A DNA stretch of 30,254 bases from CAYVVD01 sp964454975 (GCA_964454975.1 CAYVVD010000029.1:1-30254); one strand, 5' to 3'. Shown: positions 15,874-23,849, numbered from the stretch's first letter. Numbers and translations are program-made. Notes: generated by a model not told the origin, from the letters alone.

Positions 15874-15904
15874 AAGTGTGAAAACATTGTTTTCACACTT
15901 TTCA
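15874..15904 (+). terminator. 12-bp perfect hairpin after the DUF4234 gene
   Basis: AAGTGTGAAAAC and GTTTTCACACTT pair around a 3-base loop and are followed on the plus strand by TTCAC. It sits between convergent transcripts (DUF4234 and tRNA-Glu) and can serve either, although neither side has a long U-tract. Confidence 0.6.
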
Positions 15905-15912
15905 CTACTTTG

Positions 15913-15984
15913 TAGCGCATAGGGGAATCGAACCCCTGTTACCGGCGTGAGAGGCCGGCGTCCTAACCGCTAGACGAATGCGCC
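15913..15984 (-). tRNA. tRNA-Glu, anticodon CUC
   Basis: The reverse complement folds as a full 72-base cloverleaf: acceptor GGCGCAT/ATGCGCT with discriminator A, D-arm GTC...GAC, anticodon arm CCGGC-CTCTCAC-GCCGG, variable TAAC and T-arm AGGGG-TTCGATT-CCCCT. Loop positions 34-36 read CTC, which decodes GAG. CCA is not encoded. The first acceptor pair is G-U. A near-match to a -7 box (TTAATTTG) lies just upstream on the minus strand. Confidence 0.97.
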
Positions 15985-16144
15985 ATCATTGCAAATTAAT
16001 AAGATAATCGCTTATTTAAAAATTCCATAATGCCTCATTAAAATGAACTTTCATTTGAATTAATGATTAAATTGGTTTAATTTTCCCTAATTGATACTGC
16101 AAAAGCGTAAATCCGATTTATTCTAATATTGCGAGGTATGTGTT

Positions 16145-17272
16145 ATGACCAAAAGGCTTCACAATTTTCTGATTCTTTTCCTGGTTTCATTTCTTTTCGC
16201 CTCTTCAGTTACACTTGCGAAGGATCTCGAAATCAGCAAGGATTTTACCCTTTTTACATCTGAGAACCTCCAGGGCTATTCCAAGCCGCTCTGGACAACT
16301 ATCGGCGAGAGTTTTCACTCGAACCAGTACACAAATGCACAGTATCCTGAATACTGGACAATCGGGCTCGACCTTTCATGGCAGCAGTTCTTCATTCCTG
16401 ACGATCACAAGGTATTCGATGCGGGGCTTCCAGAAGAATATGGCAATACTAACCTGACAAGGGATGCGGAAATTCGTGACGGTGTTATTACTAAGGAAGT
16501 TAGCGGCACACGCGAACAGCCGACTATCTATGGCGGCAGTTCACATGCAACATATTCAGCTCCCCAAAACAACACTCGCGAATCGCAGAACCTTAAGACA
16601 GTCGCATTCGCTGAAGGTTGGGATGCCGATTACATGCCCGGCCTGCCTACTCTGCAATTAATGGTTGGCTTCCCAAGCGCAACACAGTTGAGACTTCGCT
16701 TCTTTATGGCTCCTGTTCAAGATGAATCGCTTATTTATTTCGGCGCTTTGGTAAATCAGAGGCTTGACCACTTCTTTAATCTATTTCAGAATGATTCGAC
16801 CTGGGCGCTCGCCTTCAACGGAGATTTCCACCTGATGAACAGGACAGGTATCAGCATAAATTCTTATTCAGCAGGACTTCATATTAGCAAGTTCCTCGGC
16901 GACGGTTTCACAGCGTATGGGGGTTTGCAATACGAAGGACTTTCCGGTGAATTTATTGGCGTCAGGCAGGATTTCGACCCGAATGATGTCGCTAACAGCC
17001 CATATAAAGAAGTAAGGGATGGTGATAACCTCGAATTTGATATCGAGAGCTTTAGCAGCTACAGGATTCTTCTTGGCATAGCTTACAGGACTGGTTTCTT
17101 TGAACCTCACCTTGATTTCGGATTTGCAGCTCAGCCAATGATTAACTTCGGGTTTACTTTCCACATTGCTGAAATTGGAAAACCAGACAAAATCGAGACT
17201 ATTGAAGGATATGAAGAATTTGAAAAAATTGAAAAAGTTAAAAAATCAGAAGAAAACGAGGAGGGCAGATAA
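16145..17272 (+). CDS. Predicted outer-membrane beta-barrel protein, DUF6588-like
   Basis: The 375-residue protein has a signal peptide (FLILFLVSFLFASSVTLA, cleaved near residue 25). The mature part resembles DUF6588 proteins of Bacteroidota: NLQGYSKPLWTTIGESFHSN near the start, a YWTIGLDLSW strand with FIPDDHKVFDA after it, EQPTIYGGSSHATY, then LPTLQLMVGFPSATQLRLRF and alternating amphipathic strands (IYFGALVNQRLDHFF, FTAYGGLQYEGLSGEF, RILLGIAYRTGFFEPHLDFGF). The barrel seems to close with PMINFGFTFHI. A hydrophilic Lys/Glu tail of about 30 residues (EEFEKIEKVKKSEEN) is appended. GAGG lies 8 bases before the ATG. A lipoprotein gene follows after one base, so the two are very likely made together. 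Function is unknown. Confidence 0.75.
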   Translation: MTKRLHNFLILFLVSFLFASSVTLAKDLEISKDFTLFTSENLQGYSKPLWTTIGESFHSNQYTNAQYPEYWTIGLDLSWQQFFIPDDHKVFDAGLPEEYGNTNLTRDAEIRDGVITKEVSGTREQPTIYGGSSHATYSAPQNNTRESQNLKTVAFAEGWDADYMPGLPTLQLMVGFPSATQLRLRFFMAPVQDESLIYFGALVNQRLDHFFNLFQNDSTWALAFNGDFHLMNRTGISINSYSAGLHISKFLGDGFTAYGGLQYEGLSGEFIGVRQDFDPNDVANSPYKEVRDGDNLEFDIESFSSYRILLGIAYRTGFFEPHLDFGFAAQPMINFGFTFHIAEIGKPDKIETIEGYEEFEKIEKVKKSEENEEGR

Positions 17273-17273
17273 T

Positions 17274-17894
17274 ATGAAAAAGTCATTGCTCCTGATTTTC
17301 ACGGTAGTATTTTCTGCATTTATGCTCTCATCCTGCTTCTTTGACACATTAAGCAAGGTAGATACATTTACTTTCCAGCTACCGCTTATATTCGATTCGG
17401 ACCACTTTGACAAAGCTGCGCCGGATACATCACTTGACTTTACGAATTTAAATGACTATAAAGAATACAGAGACAATAAGGATAAAATTGAAAAGGCTGA
17501 AATCCTCCATTTCAATTATTGGGTAGATTCACTTGTTACCGAGAACGGCCCCTGGAATCCAAACGATCCGAGTGAAGAGGATATTGAATTTGAGTTTATA
17601 AAGTTTTATCTCCAGTTTGCTGATTTTCAAGGCAATCCGGATCCAAGCGAACCATTTCATCTGCTCGGCGAATTCCATGATGTCAACGTGGAGGATTATT
17701 ACAGGAATCCTGAACACATACTTGAAGTCCCCGAAGAAGTAGCATTGGTTATTTCCGAAGCTGTAAAAGAAAACCCATTCTTTTACATAATTACAGAATA
17801 CAGCAAGCTGAAAGGTCAGACTGAAGAAAAATTCAGGTTCCCGTTCATCCATGCCCGTTACGACATGGTAATCAGGTTTGACGTTAAGTTATAA
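17274..17894 (+). CDS. Lipoprotein of unknown function, partner of the DUF6588-like barrel
   Basis: The start is the ATG at 17274. A longer reading from 17166 would overlap the previous gene by over 100 bases, while GAGGAGG and the signal peptide both point to 17274. The 206-residue protein begins MKKSLLLIFTVVFSAFMLSSC with lipidated Cys21. The mature domain starts with FTFQLPLIFDSDHFDKAAPDT, followed by a Tyr/Asp/Lys-rich stretch and acidic segments (NPNDPSEEDIEFEF). It ends in strands and a helix (VALVISEAVKENPFFYIITEY, then RYDMVIRFDVKL). Nothing catalytic is visible. The alternating strands and the tight link to a barrel gene suggest a periplasmic-face lipoprotein associated with it; that is inference. 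A strong terminator follows. Confidence 0.75.
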   Translation: MKKSLLLIFTVVFSAFMLSSCFFDTLSKVDTFTFQLPLIFDSDHFDKAAPDTSLDFTNLNDYKEYRDNKDKIEKAEILHFNYWVDSLVTENGPWNPNDPSEEDIEFEFIKFYLQFADFQGNPDPSEPFHLLGEFHDVNVEDYYRNPEHILEVPEEVALVISEAVKENPFFYIITEYSKLKGQTEEKFRFPFIHARYDMVIRFDVKL

Positions 17895-17921
17895 GCAGTT
17901 TTCTATATATTCGTCTGAATT

Positions 17922-17948
17922 AAGCAGCGCATCTGCGCTGCTTTTTTT
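17922..17948 (+). terminator. Strong intrinsic terminator
   Basis: AAGCAGCGC and GCGCTGCTT form a 9-bp stem around ATCT, followed by TTTTTTT within a T-rich stretch. It ends the barrel-lipoprotein operon. Confidence 0.9.
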
Positions 17949-18004
17949 ATTTTTGTTGCGCGAAGTGTTATAATGATTATCAATATCTATTTTTGAGTAG
18001 GAAT

Positions 18005-18868
18005 ATGAAATCAATGCTTATTTTTATTTTAATCTCGGTTGCCTCCTTATCAGCACAAGACACTACCCTGTTCCAGAATTCTGACAGACCTAAGGATACA
18101 CTTTGCTTTAAATACCATTTCTATCCTGGAGACACTCTTGTATATCATGCCGTTGCATTTGACAGCATTTCGATTGATTATGGCATTCCATTGCTGCGTG
18201 AACGAGAAGAAATAATTAGAATCACCTGCGACAGTATAAAGAAAGGCAGGATATACCTATCGCAGACATTGCTTGATTACAAAGCAAAGGAGACACAAAA
18301 GAAAGGCGAATTTGTTGATGTCAATTTCAGCGAATGGCTCGGGAGGACAGCGGTAATAGTCGTAGACACATTGGGCAGACGGCTTTCAGCCGGAATAGAT
18401 GATTCTACCAAGGGAGCGTTGAGCCCGGGTGGCGCTTTCAATGAACAGATCATTGTTCCGATAGGCGCTTCCTGCAAACACATTCGCGAATCCTGGCGGA
18501 CAGAAGCGCAATATGCAATTACCGAAAACGGGCATCCGGGGGCGGTTGTTCGCGAAACATACCTCTACAGGCTTGAAGAGGCTAAAGATACGCTCGGCAC
18601 AAACGTTTACACTCTTTCGTATATATCTACCGGCCAGGGAAATGTAGAAATAAAACAGAATGACAAAATGATGAAGGTAACAAATATCATAAACGGCTCC
18701 GGGAAGATTCATCTTTCGAGCGAATTGATGTTACCTGTTCACTACTTTGCCAATTCTGAGCAGAAATTGACTATAATGGATAGCAATGGCGGCAGGACTC
18801 CCGGCATTCATTTTATCAGTATCAATTATACACTAGTGGACTTTAAGCCTGGAAAGAATAGGCGCTAA
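18005..18868 (+). CDS. Secreted protein of unknown function
   Basis: The start is the ATG at 18005 (AGGA just upstream), not a TTG at 17993. The product is 287 residues with a signal peptide ending LSAQD. The mature chain is mostly beta: FKYHFYPGDTLVYHAVAFD, REEIIRITCDSI, IYLSQTLLDYKAKET, TAVIVVDTLGRRL, IIVPIGASCKHIRESW, VYTLSYISTGQGNVEI, KIHLSSELMLPVHYF and FISINYTLVDF. The series YPGDTLVYHAV ... VVDTLGRRLS ... PIGASCKHIRESWR resembles exported beta-sandwich proteins related to DUF6263, but I cannot fix the family. Two cysteines remain besides the one near the N-terminus. It has no close partner. Its stop codon overlaps that of the convergent symporter gene by four bases. Confidence 0.65.
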   Translation: MKSMLIFILISVASLSAQDTTLFQNSDRPKDTLCFKYHFYPGDTLVYHAVAFDSISIDYGIPLLREREEIIRITCDSIKKGRIYLSQTLLDYKAKETQKKGEFVDVNFSEWLGRTAVIVVDTLGRRLSAGIDDSTKGALSPGGAFNEQIIVPIGASCKHIRESWRTEAQYAITENGHPGAVVRETYLYRLEEAKDTLGTNVYTLSYISTGQGNVEIKQNDKMMKVTNIINGSGKIHLSSELMLPVHYFANSEQKLTIMDSNGGRTPGIHFISINYTLVDFKPGKNRR

Positions 18869-20355
18869 TTCTCGCTGCCAGCGACAGCAATTGCAACTGC
18901 CGCATCGCCTGTCACATTCGTGACTGTACGCATCATATCAAGAATTCTGTCCACTCCGAGTATCAATGCAATTCCTTCTGCAGGAACATTTATTGATTGC
19001 AAAATTATCACGAGCATTATAATTCCCACTCCCGGAACAGGAGCTGTACCAATTGATGCAAGCACAGCTGTAAGCACAATTGTAAGCTGTTCTGTTATTG
19101 TCAGGTCAAAACCATACACCTGGGCAATAAATACGGCAGCAACACCCTGATATAGTGCAGTTCCATCCATGTTAACAGTTGCTCCGAGAGGTAGTACAAA
19201 TCCGGAGATGTGTTTTGGAACTCCAATCTTATTTTCAACACAATCAATGGTAACCGGCAAAGTTGCTGCGCTGGAACTTGTTGAAAAAGCAATTGCCTGG
19301 GCTGTCTTCATATTTGACAAGAATGAACCCGGTTTTACTTTGCCAACAACTTTCACCAGTGTACCATAAACAAGGAAAGTATGCAGGAGTAAGCCTGCAA
19401 CAACAGAAAGAATGTACCAAATCAAGGTTTCAAGTATGTTATAGCCGAATTCTGCTATCGTAGCAGCAATTAGTGCAAAAACACCATAGGGAGCGAGTTT
19501 CATGATAAAATCAACCATTTTTATCATGGTTTCACTTATAGCATTGAAGAAATTGATTACTGGCATTGCCTTTTCGCGCTCTATAAAAGTAAGCATAATC
19601 CCAAATATCAAAGCGAAGAAGACAATCTGGAGCATCTCGCTCTCGGCAATCGCCTGGAATGGATTTTTTGGAATGATATTTACGAAAAAATCAATTATAT
19701 CAATATCAATCTTTTCCACCATCGCTTCGGGGTTATCTTCACCATAAGCCCCAATTAGACGGGCTTTTGTATCACTATCCAACTGGTTGCCCGGTTGGAT
19801 AGTGTTAGCGATTAACAAGCCAATTGTTATTGCAATAGCTGTTGTCAGGATATATATGGAGAATGTTTTCAGGCCAATTCTGCCAAGTTTTTTAATATCT
19901 GTTATGCTCGAAGCACCGATAATTAATGTTGCCAGGACAAGAGGTATCGCGAGGAAGCTAAGTAATCTGATAAAAACCGTTCCAACCGGCTTTATTTGAG
20001 TGGCGAGTGTTTCAATATCACTCAATGCCGAAACGTTTTTATAATCTATACCTGTTTCCTCTTCCTTTCTTCCCTGCTTAAATACCCGTATTGCCTCAAC
20101 TTCTTCTTTATTCCTTTTGAAATTCTTTATCATTCCCAATTTATCAATTGGTTTAAAGGCAGATATGACTTCTCCTTCATTATCAAGAAACAATATACTT
20201 TCCCATTTCTCGATTTTATTTGAGATTTTCTTTCCGGCTCGCTTGGTTTCAATGTTAACGGTATCTTCGGGAACGCTGAATATTATCCCAAAGATTGTTC
20301 CCAGAACCATTGCAGCGAGTATCTGGACATGAAGTGGCAGTTTAGGAAATTTCAT
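18865..20355 (-). CDS. Dicarboxylate/amino acid:cation symporter (DAACS, GltP/DctA type) with an enlarged TM1-TM2 loop
   Basis: This is a secondary transporter that takes up acidic amino acids or dicarboxylates with Na+ or H+. I start it at MKFPKLPLHVQILAAM (496 residues, ATG at 20355), overlapping the osmC-like gene by 14 bases; an in-frame ATG five codons earlier is also possible. Signature parts are SSSAATLP at 360-367 (hairpin 1), NMDGTA at 395-400, APVPG at 438-442 (hairpin 2) and DRILDMMRTVTNVTGD at 469-484. Arg476 of that last motif is the residue that pairs with an acidic side chain in GltPh/EAAT proteins, favouring aspartate or glutamate. Unusually, about 90 charged residues (30-118) lie between TM1 and TM2, far more than the short loop in GltPh. 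Confidence 0.93.
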   Translation of the reverse strand: MKFPKLPLHVQILAAMVLGTIFGIIFSVPEDTVNIETKRAGKKISNKIEKWESILFLDNEGEVISAFKPIDKLGMIKNFKRNKEEVEAIRVFKQGRKEEETGIDYKNVSALSDIETLATQIKPVGTVFIRLLSFLAIPLVLATLIIGASSITDIKKLGRIGLKTFSIYILTTAIAITIGLLIANTIQPGNQLDSDTKARLIGAYGEDNPEAMVEKIDIDIIDFFVNIIPKNPFQAIAESEMLQIVFFALIFGIMLTFIEREKAMPVINFFNAISETMIKMVDFIMKLAPYGVFALIAATIAEFGYNILETLIWYILSVVAGLLLHTFLVYGTLVKVVGKVKPGSFLSNMKTAQAIAFSTSSSAATLPVTIDCVENKIGVPKHISGFVLPLGATVNMDGTALYQGVAAVFIAQVYGFDLTITEQLTIVLTAVLASIGTAPVPGVGIIMLVIILQSINVPAEGIALILGVDRILDMMRTVTNVTGDAAVAIAVAGSEN

Positions 20356-20782
20356 GGGCAGCGTTTGCATATTTAAATGAGAAATCAACCTCTACTTCCG
20401 GAGAGAGGCTGCGTGTTACCGGGCAGGTTTTTACAACGTTGGACAGCAAATTGAATGATTTATCATCAAGAAGGTGAGGGAAGGTTATTTCAACGGTCAG
20501 CTTTCCTATCCTCCTGAACGGTTGGTTCACCATTTCTTTTGTTACATCAATTGACATTCCCTTAATGTCAATCCCTGCATCCATTGCCTTGATTCCCATA
20601 ATAGTAGCTATGCATGAAGCGATTGAAGCCCCTGCAAGGTCTGTCGGACTAATGTATTCTGCTTTACCACGGTTGTCCAGTGGCGCATCAGTCAGGAAGG
20701 AAATACCGGATGGTCCGTGTGTTACACGGCAACGCAAGCCGCCCAGGTATTCTACATTAATCTTTACTAAGTGTTCTGCCAT
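20342..20782 (-). CDS. OsmC/Ohr family peroxiredoxin-like protein
   Basis: OsmC-family proteins reduce organic hydroperoxides with two cysteines. The 146-residue length is normal. Both cysteines are present: Cys57 in ASIASCIATIMG on the central helix, and Cys120 in VVKTCPVTRSL. Other family features are the ISPTDLAGASIASC helix entry and the strands TVEITFPHLLDD and VEVDFSFKYA. The C-terminal residues AAHEIS overlap the start of the symporter gene, so the two form an operon with osmC first. No OhrR-type regulator gene is adjacent. Subfamily (OsmC versus YhfA-like) is not certain. Confidence 0.92.
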   Translation of the reverse strand: MAEHLVKINVEYLGGLRCRVTHGPSGISFLTDAPLDNRGKAEYISPTDLAGASIASCIATIMGIKAMDAGIDIKGMSIDVTKEMVNQPFRRIGKLTVEITFPHLLDDKSFNLLSNVVKTCPVTRSLSPEVEVDFSFKYANAAHEIS

Positions 20783-20868
20783 TTTACTATTTGAATATTA
20801 TTAGATACAATTAAAAGAGATTGAATATAGTTTTTAAGATGCAATTTGCAAAATTGAGCAAAACATCC

Positions 20869-21188
20869 ACAGGATTTCCACTATTAATTCTTTGTTATAT
20901 TATCAATTTGAATATAAAAGAAGAACTACATAAGAGAAATTCAGAGTTTACAGAATTATGTATTGCTCTTAAAGTAAGCAGGCTCTATGATTTTGGTTCG
21001 GTATTAAATAGAACTTCAAAACTGATTCCGGCGTTATTGATCTGTTGATAGAAATTGATGAAGACGACTCATTAGAGCGTGGTGTAAAATTAACTTAATT
21101 TTGGAATAAATTTGGGGAGTTTTTCAGTCAAAAGGTTAATCTTTTGACTGAAACTTCAATTAGAAATAAAATATTAAGAGTAAGATAA
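20869..21188 (+). pseudogene. Decayed minimal nucleotidyltransferase (MNT domain) gene
   Basis: Read with one frame change, this stretch gives a standard small nucleotidyltransferase. The first frame has IKEELHKRNSEFTELC followed by VSRLYDFGSVLN, the GS-containing strand and turn. After a shift near 21005-21015 the second frame has FKTDSGVIDLLIEIDED, which occupies the place of the catalytic SDxDLLVE motif. It then meets TAA at 21096-21098 and, still in that frame, continues FGEFFSQKVNLLTETSIRN, the usual end of MNT proteins (KVDLVTEKSLRN). It stops again at 21186-21188. One catalytic Asp position appears replaced by Gly (DSG-V-ID for SDIDL). MNT proteins often pair with a HEPN/DUF86 protein as antitoxin and toxin. 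No intact HEPN gene follows. Confidence 0.72.
21125..21150. repeat. Perfect 10-bp inverted repeat within the nucleotidyltransferase remnant
   Basis: CAGTCAAAAG and CTTTTGACTG flank a 6-base loop. There is no U-tract on either side. It lies inside the decayed coding region and may be chance or a secondary terminator-like structure. Confidence 0.5.
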
Positions 21189-21248
21189 TTGAAGAACCAG
21201 GATGCTTATTTATTACAGAAGTTTGTTGAAAAATTAAATTACTTATAA

Positions 21249-22055
21249 TCAATTGATTACAGAATTTATCTTCAATCCGTCATAAGCTAATTTAATATTT
21301 TCAGGTAATTTTTCTTCACATTCATCATGCTTTATCTGGTGTGCGATATGTGTTAAATACGTCGTTTCCGCATCTATCAATTTGGCACATTCAACTGCCT
21401 GCTCAACATTGAAATGTGTTGAATGCTTATCATAGCGCAAAGCATCCAGCACAATCGTTTTCAATCCTGATAATTGTTTCATGGATTCCGGAGGAATATA
21501 ATTTGTATCTGTACAATATGCAAAATCGCCTATCCTGAAGCCAAGGACTTCAAGCTTGCCGTGCAATAATCTAAGCGAAGTGATTTTTATATCGCCGATA
21601 ACAAATTCCCCGTTTTCAATTATATGCTCATTTAATTGCGGGACACCGCCGCCCCGCTGCTCAGGCTCTTCAAACGCATATATGAATGTTCGTTTCAGCT
21701 CTTTGCGAGTGCGCTTGTTCAGATAAATATTAAGAGGTTTTCTTGTATGATAATTAAAGGCCCGGATATCATCAAAGCCACCAATGTGGTCAAAATGATG
21801 GTGTGTGAACAAAACAGCATCCAGTTTGTCAACCCCGTAGTAGAGCATTTGCTGCCGGAAGTCACTTGATGTGTCAATCACGATAGTGGTTGTATTGGAT
21901 TGCGCAAGCAGTGAACATCTAAGCCGTTTATCGCGTGGATCAATTGAAGTGCAGGTAGAGCATTTGCATCCGATTGTCGGTATGCCGGATGAAGTTCCGC
22001 TGCCCAGAATTGTAAATACAATTCCGGTTTCTGTGTCAGACATGCCGTTCTGCAT
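21249..22055 (-). CDS. PhnP-like metallo-beta-lactamase-fold hydrolase
   Basis: The 268-residue protein carries the PhnP-type opening TILGSGTSSGIPTIGCKCSTC, with cysteines 30, 32 and 35 that can bind a structural zinc. The catalytic motif THHHFDHIGGFDD follows (His85, His87, Asp89, His90). Later ligands are LRLLHGK, FAYCTDTNYIPPESM and the final LTHIAHQIKHDE. PhnP itself is a cyclic phosphodiesterase; relatives of this form act on small phosphodiesters or related substrates, so the exact reaction is open. No phn genes are nearby. The start overlaps the end of lipA by 20 bases, so it is the last gene of the rpoD-lipA run. A second ATG four codons in is equally possible. Confidence 0.9.
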   Translation of the reverse strand: MQNGMSDTETGIVFTILGSGTSSGIPTIGCKCSTCTSIDPRDKRLRCSLLAQSNTTTIVIDTSSDFRQQMLYYGVDKLDAVLFTHHHFDHIGGFDDIRAFNYHTRKPLNIYLNKRTRKELKRTFIYAFEEPEQRGGGVPQLNEHIIENGEFVIGDIKITSLRLLHGKLEVLGFRIGDFAYCTDTNYIPPESMKQLSGLKTIVLDALRYDKHSTHFNVEQAVECAKLIDAETTYLTHIAHQIKHDECEEKLPENIKLAYDGLKINSVIN

Positions 22056-22965
22056 GGTACGAACTTCTTACGAGCGGCCCTGACTCTACATGTCTGAATC
22101 CGAGCTGCTTGCCGATGCGCCTGTATTCGGCAAATTCTTCGGGATGGACAAACCTGTCCACAGGAGCATGTTTCGGCGAAGGCTGCAAGTACTGACCTAG
22201 TGTTAGAACATCAACATTAATTTCGACGAGATCTTTCATTACCTCGATAATCTCTTCCATCTTCTCGCCAATACCAACCATCATACCGGTTTTTGTGAGG
22301 AAACCCTGTTTCTTTGAGAACTCCAGTACTTTTAGCGAGCGCTCGTATTTTGCCTGAGGGCGGATAGTCTTATATAATCTCGGCACAGTTTCCATGTTGT
22401 GGTTCAGAACATCCGGTTTAGAATCAAGAACATGCTGAAGAACATCCATTTCACCCTTAAAGTCCGGAATTAGAACCTCTACCCTTACACCGGGATTTTT
22501 CTTCTTTACTTCAACTACTGTATCATGCCATATACCCGAGCCCTGGTCAGGCAGTTCATCTCGATTCACGGATGTAATTACCGCATGGCGCACACCCATC
22601 TGCACCACTGCATCAGCAACCTCAAATGGCTCATTGTCATTAACAGTTCCGGGACGTCCTGTTTTTACTGCACAGAAGCTGCAGGAGCGAGTGCATGTAT
22701 CCCCGAGAATCATAAACGTAGCAGTGCCGGCATGCCAGCATTCGCCGATATTCGGGCAATGCGCCTCTTCGCATACAGTATGCAGATTTTTAGAACGCAT
22801 CATAGATTTAAGGTCGGAGTATCCACCCCCACCGGGAGCTCTCACTTTTAGCCATTCCGGCCTTTTGCCTTTTACGTTAGGGACTGATAACTGCGTAAGT
22901 TCGGGGTTAATTTGAATATCTATATTCTGCATTTCATTTATTCGATTCATTGATAACAATGCCAT
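22036..22965 (-). CDS. lipA: Lipoyl synthase
   Basis: LipA is a radical SAM enzyme that inserts two sulfur atoms into octanoyl chains on lipoyl domains. The 309-residue length is normal. The auxiliary cluster cysteines are C65, C70 and C76 (CEEAHCPNIGEC), the SAM-cluster cysteines are C91, C95 and C98 (CTRSCSFC), and the C-terminal RSSY at 300-303 supplies the serine ligand. VLNHNMETVPRLY and LGQYLQPSPKHAPV are also conserved. The first ATG lies inside the right arm of a perfect palindrome 3' of rpoD; an ATG five codons in (22950) would avoid it, so the true start is uncertain. lipB is not in the window. Confidence 0.97.
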   Translation of the reverse strand: MALLSMNRINEMQNIDIQINPELTQLSVPNVKGKRPEWLKVRAPGGGGYSDLKSMMRSKNLHTVCEEAHCPNIGECWHAGTATFMILGDTCTRSCSFCAVKTGRPGTVNDNEPFEVADAVVQMGVRHAVITSVNRDELPDQGSGIWHDTVVEVKKKNPGVRVEVLIPDFKGEMDVLQHVLDSKPDVLNHNMETVPRLYKTIRPQAKYERSLKVLEFSKKQGFLTKTGMMVGIGEKMEEIIEVMKDLVEINVDVLTLGQYLQPSPKHAPVDRFVHPEEFAEYRRIGKQLGFRHVESGPLVRSSYHAERHV

Positions 22966-22981
22966 CTAATTAGATGGCATT
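22958..22981 (-). terminator. 24-base perfect palindrome between rpoD and lipA
   Basis: Two 12-base arms (starting AATGCCATC and ending GATGGCATT) meet without a spacer and can form a hairpin with a 4-base AATT loop. It begins 7 bases after the rpoD stop and includes the first possible ATG of lipA. There is no U-run on the minus strand, so it may be an attenuator or a processing hairpin rather than a full terminator. Confidence 0.55.
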
Positions 22982-22988
22982 TTAAAAT

Positions 22989-23849
22989 TTAGCCCAAATA
23001 AGCTCTAAGAGCCTTAGAGCGGGATGCATGACGCAGACGCCGGATTGCTTTTTCTTTTATCTGCCTTACACGTTCTCGTGTAAGGTTAAATTTTTCACCA
23101 ATTTCTTCAAGTGTAAGGCATTGGCACTCTAAGCCAAAATAGAGCCTGATTACTTCTGCCTCGCGCTGGGAAAGCGTTGTAAGCACCTGCTGCACCTCCA
23201 CACGTAGCGATTCGCGGATAAGTTCGGAGTCAGGCGGCGGTTGCTGGTCGTTCGGCAGCACGTCGAGTAACCTGTTGTCTTCGCCCGATACAAAGGGAGC
23301 ATCTACAGATAAGTGGCGGCCGGAGATCTTTATCGTCTCAGCAATCTCAGATATTGACATATTTAATTGCTCGGCAAGCTCGGATGCTGTTGGTTCCCTT
23401 TCGAATTCCTGCTCCAGCTCGCTGAATTTTTTCCCGATTTTGTTTAATGCACCAACCCTGTTCAATGGCAGACGGACAATCCTGGACTGCTCGGCAAGTG
23501 CCTGAAGGATTGATTGCCTAATCCACCAAACGGCGTAGGAAATGAATTTGAATCCCCTGGTTTCATCAAAACGCTTTGCGGCTTTGATAAGGCCGAGATT
23601 ACCTTCATTGATAAGGTCGCCAAGAGAAAGCCCTTGGTTCTGATATTGCTTTGCAACAGAGACAACAAAACGGAGATTTGCTTTTACAAGCCTTTCGAGA
23701 GCCCTCGTACCTGAAAATCCACCCTTTTTAATGAGCTTGGCAAGGTCAATTTCATCATCGGGTGTTAGAAGCTCTACCCTGCCGATTTCTTGAAGGTATT
23801 TGTCAAGTGACTGGCTCTCACGATTAGTATATTGTTTGGTTATCCTCAT
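22989..23849 (-). CDS. rpoD: Primary (group 1) RNA polymerase sigma-70 factor, Bacteroidota type
   Basis: The 286-residue sigma starts MRITKQYTNRESQSLDKYLQEIGR, which is close to the start of Bacteroidota primary sigmas. It lacks region 1.1, as those do. Region 1.2 is about 14-45. Region 2 (about 50-120) contains VKANLRFVVSVAKQYQNQGL, GDLINEGNLGLIKAAKRFD and FISYAVWWIRQSI. Region 3 is about 125-200. Region 4 (about 225-280) has the helix-turn-helix LTLEEIGEKFNLTRERVRQI. These sigmas read -33 TTTG / -7 TAnnTTTG promoters, and such boxes are found upstream of at least two genes in the window. It lies between ctpA and lipA on the same strand. Confidence 0.95.
   Translation of the reverse strand: MRITKQYTNRESQSLDKYLQEIGRVELLTPDDEIDLAKLIKKGGFSGTRALERLVKANLRFVVSVAKQYQNQGLSLGDLINEGNLGLIKAAKRFDETRGFKFISYAVWWIRQSILQALAEQSRIVRLPLNRVGALNKIGKKFSELEQEFEREPTASELAEQLNMSISEIAETIKISGRHLSVDAPFVSGEDNRLLDVLPNDQQPPPDSELIRESLRVEVQQVLTTLSQREAEVIRLYFGLECQCLTLEEIGEKFNLTRERVRQIKEKAIRRLRHASRSKALRAYLG

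Noticed and set aside
17166..17273. Upstream extension of the second lipoprotein of the barrel operon
   Set aside because: It would overlap the barrel gene by over 100 bases, and the ATG at 17274 has both a strong ribosome site and the signal peptide.
21125..21150. Terminator for the phnP-like or osmC transcript
   Set aside because: The hairpin is perfect but has no U-tract, and it lies inside a recognisable coding remnant.
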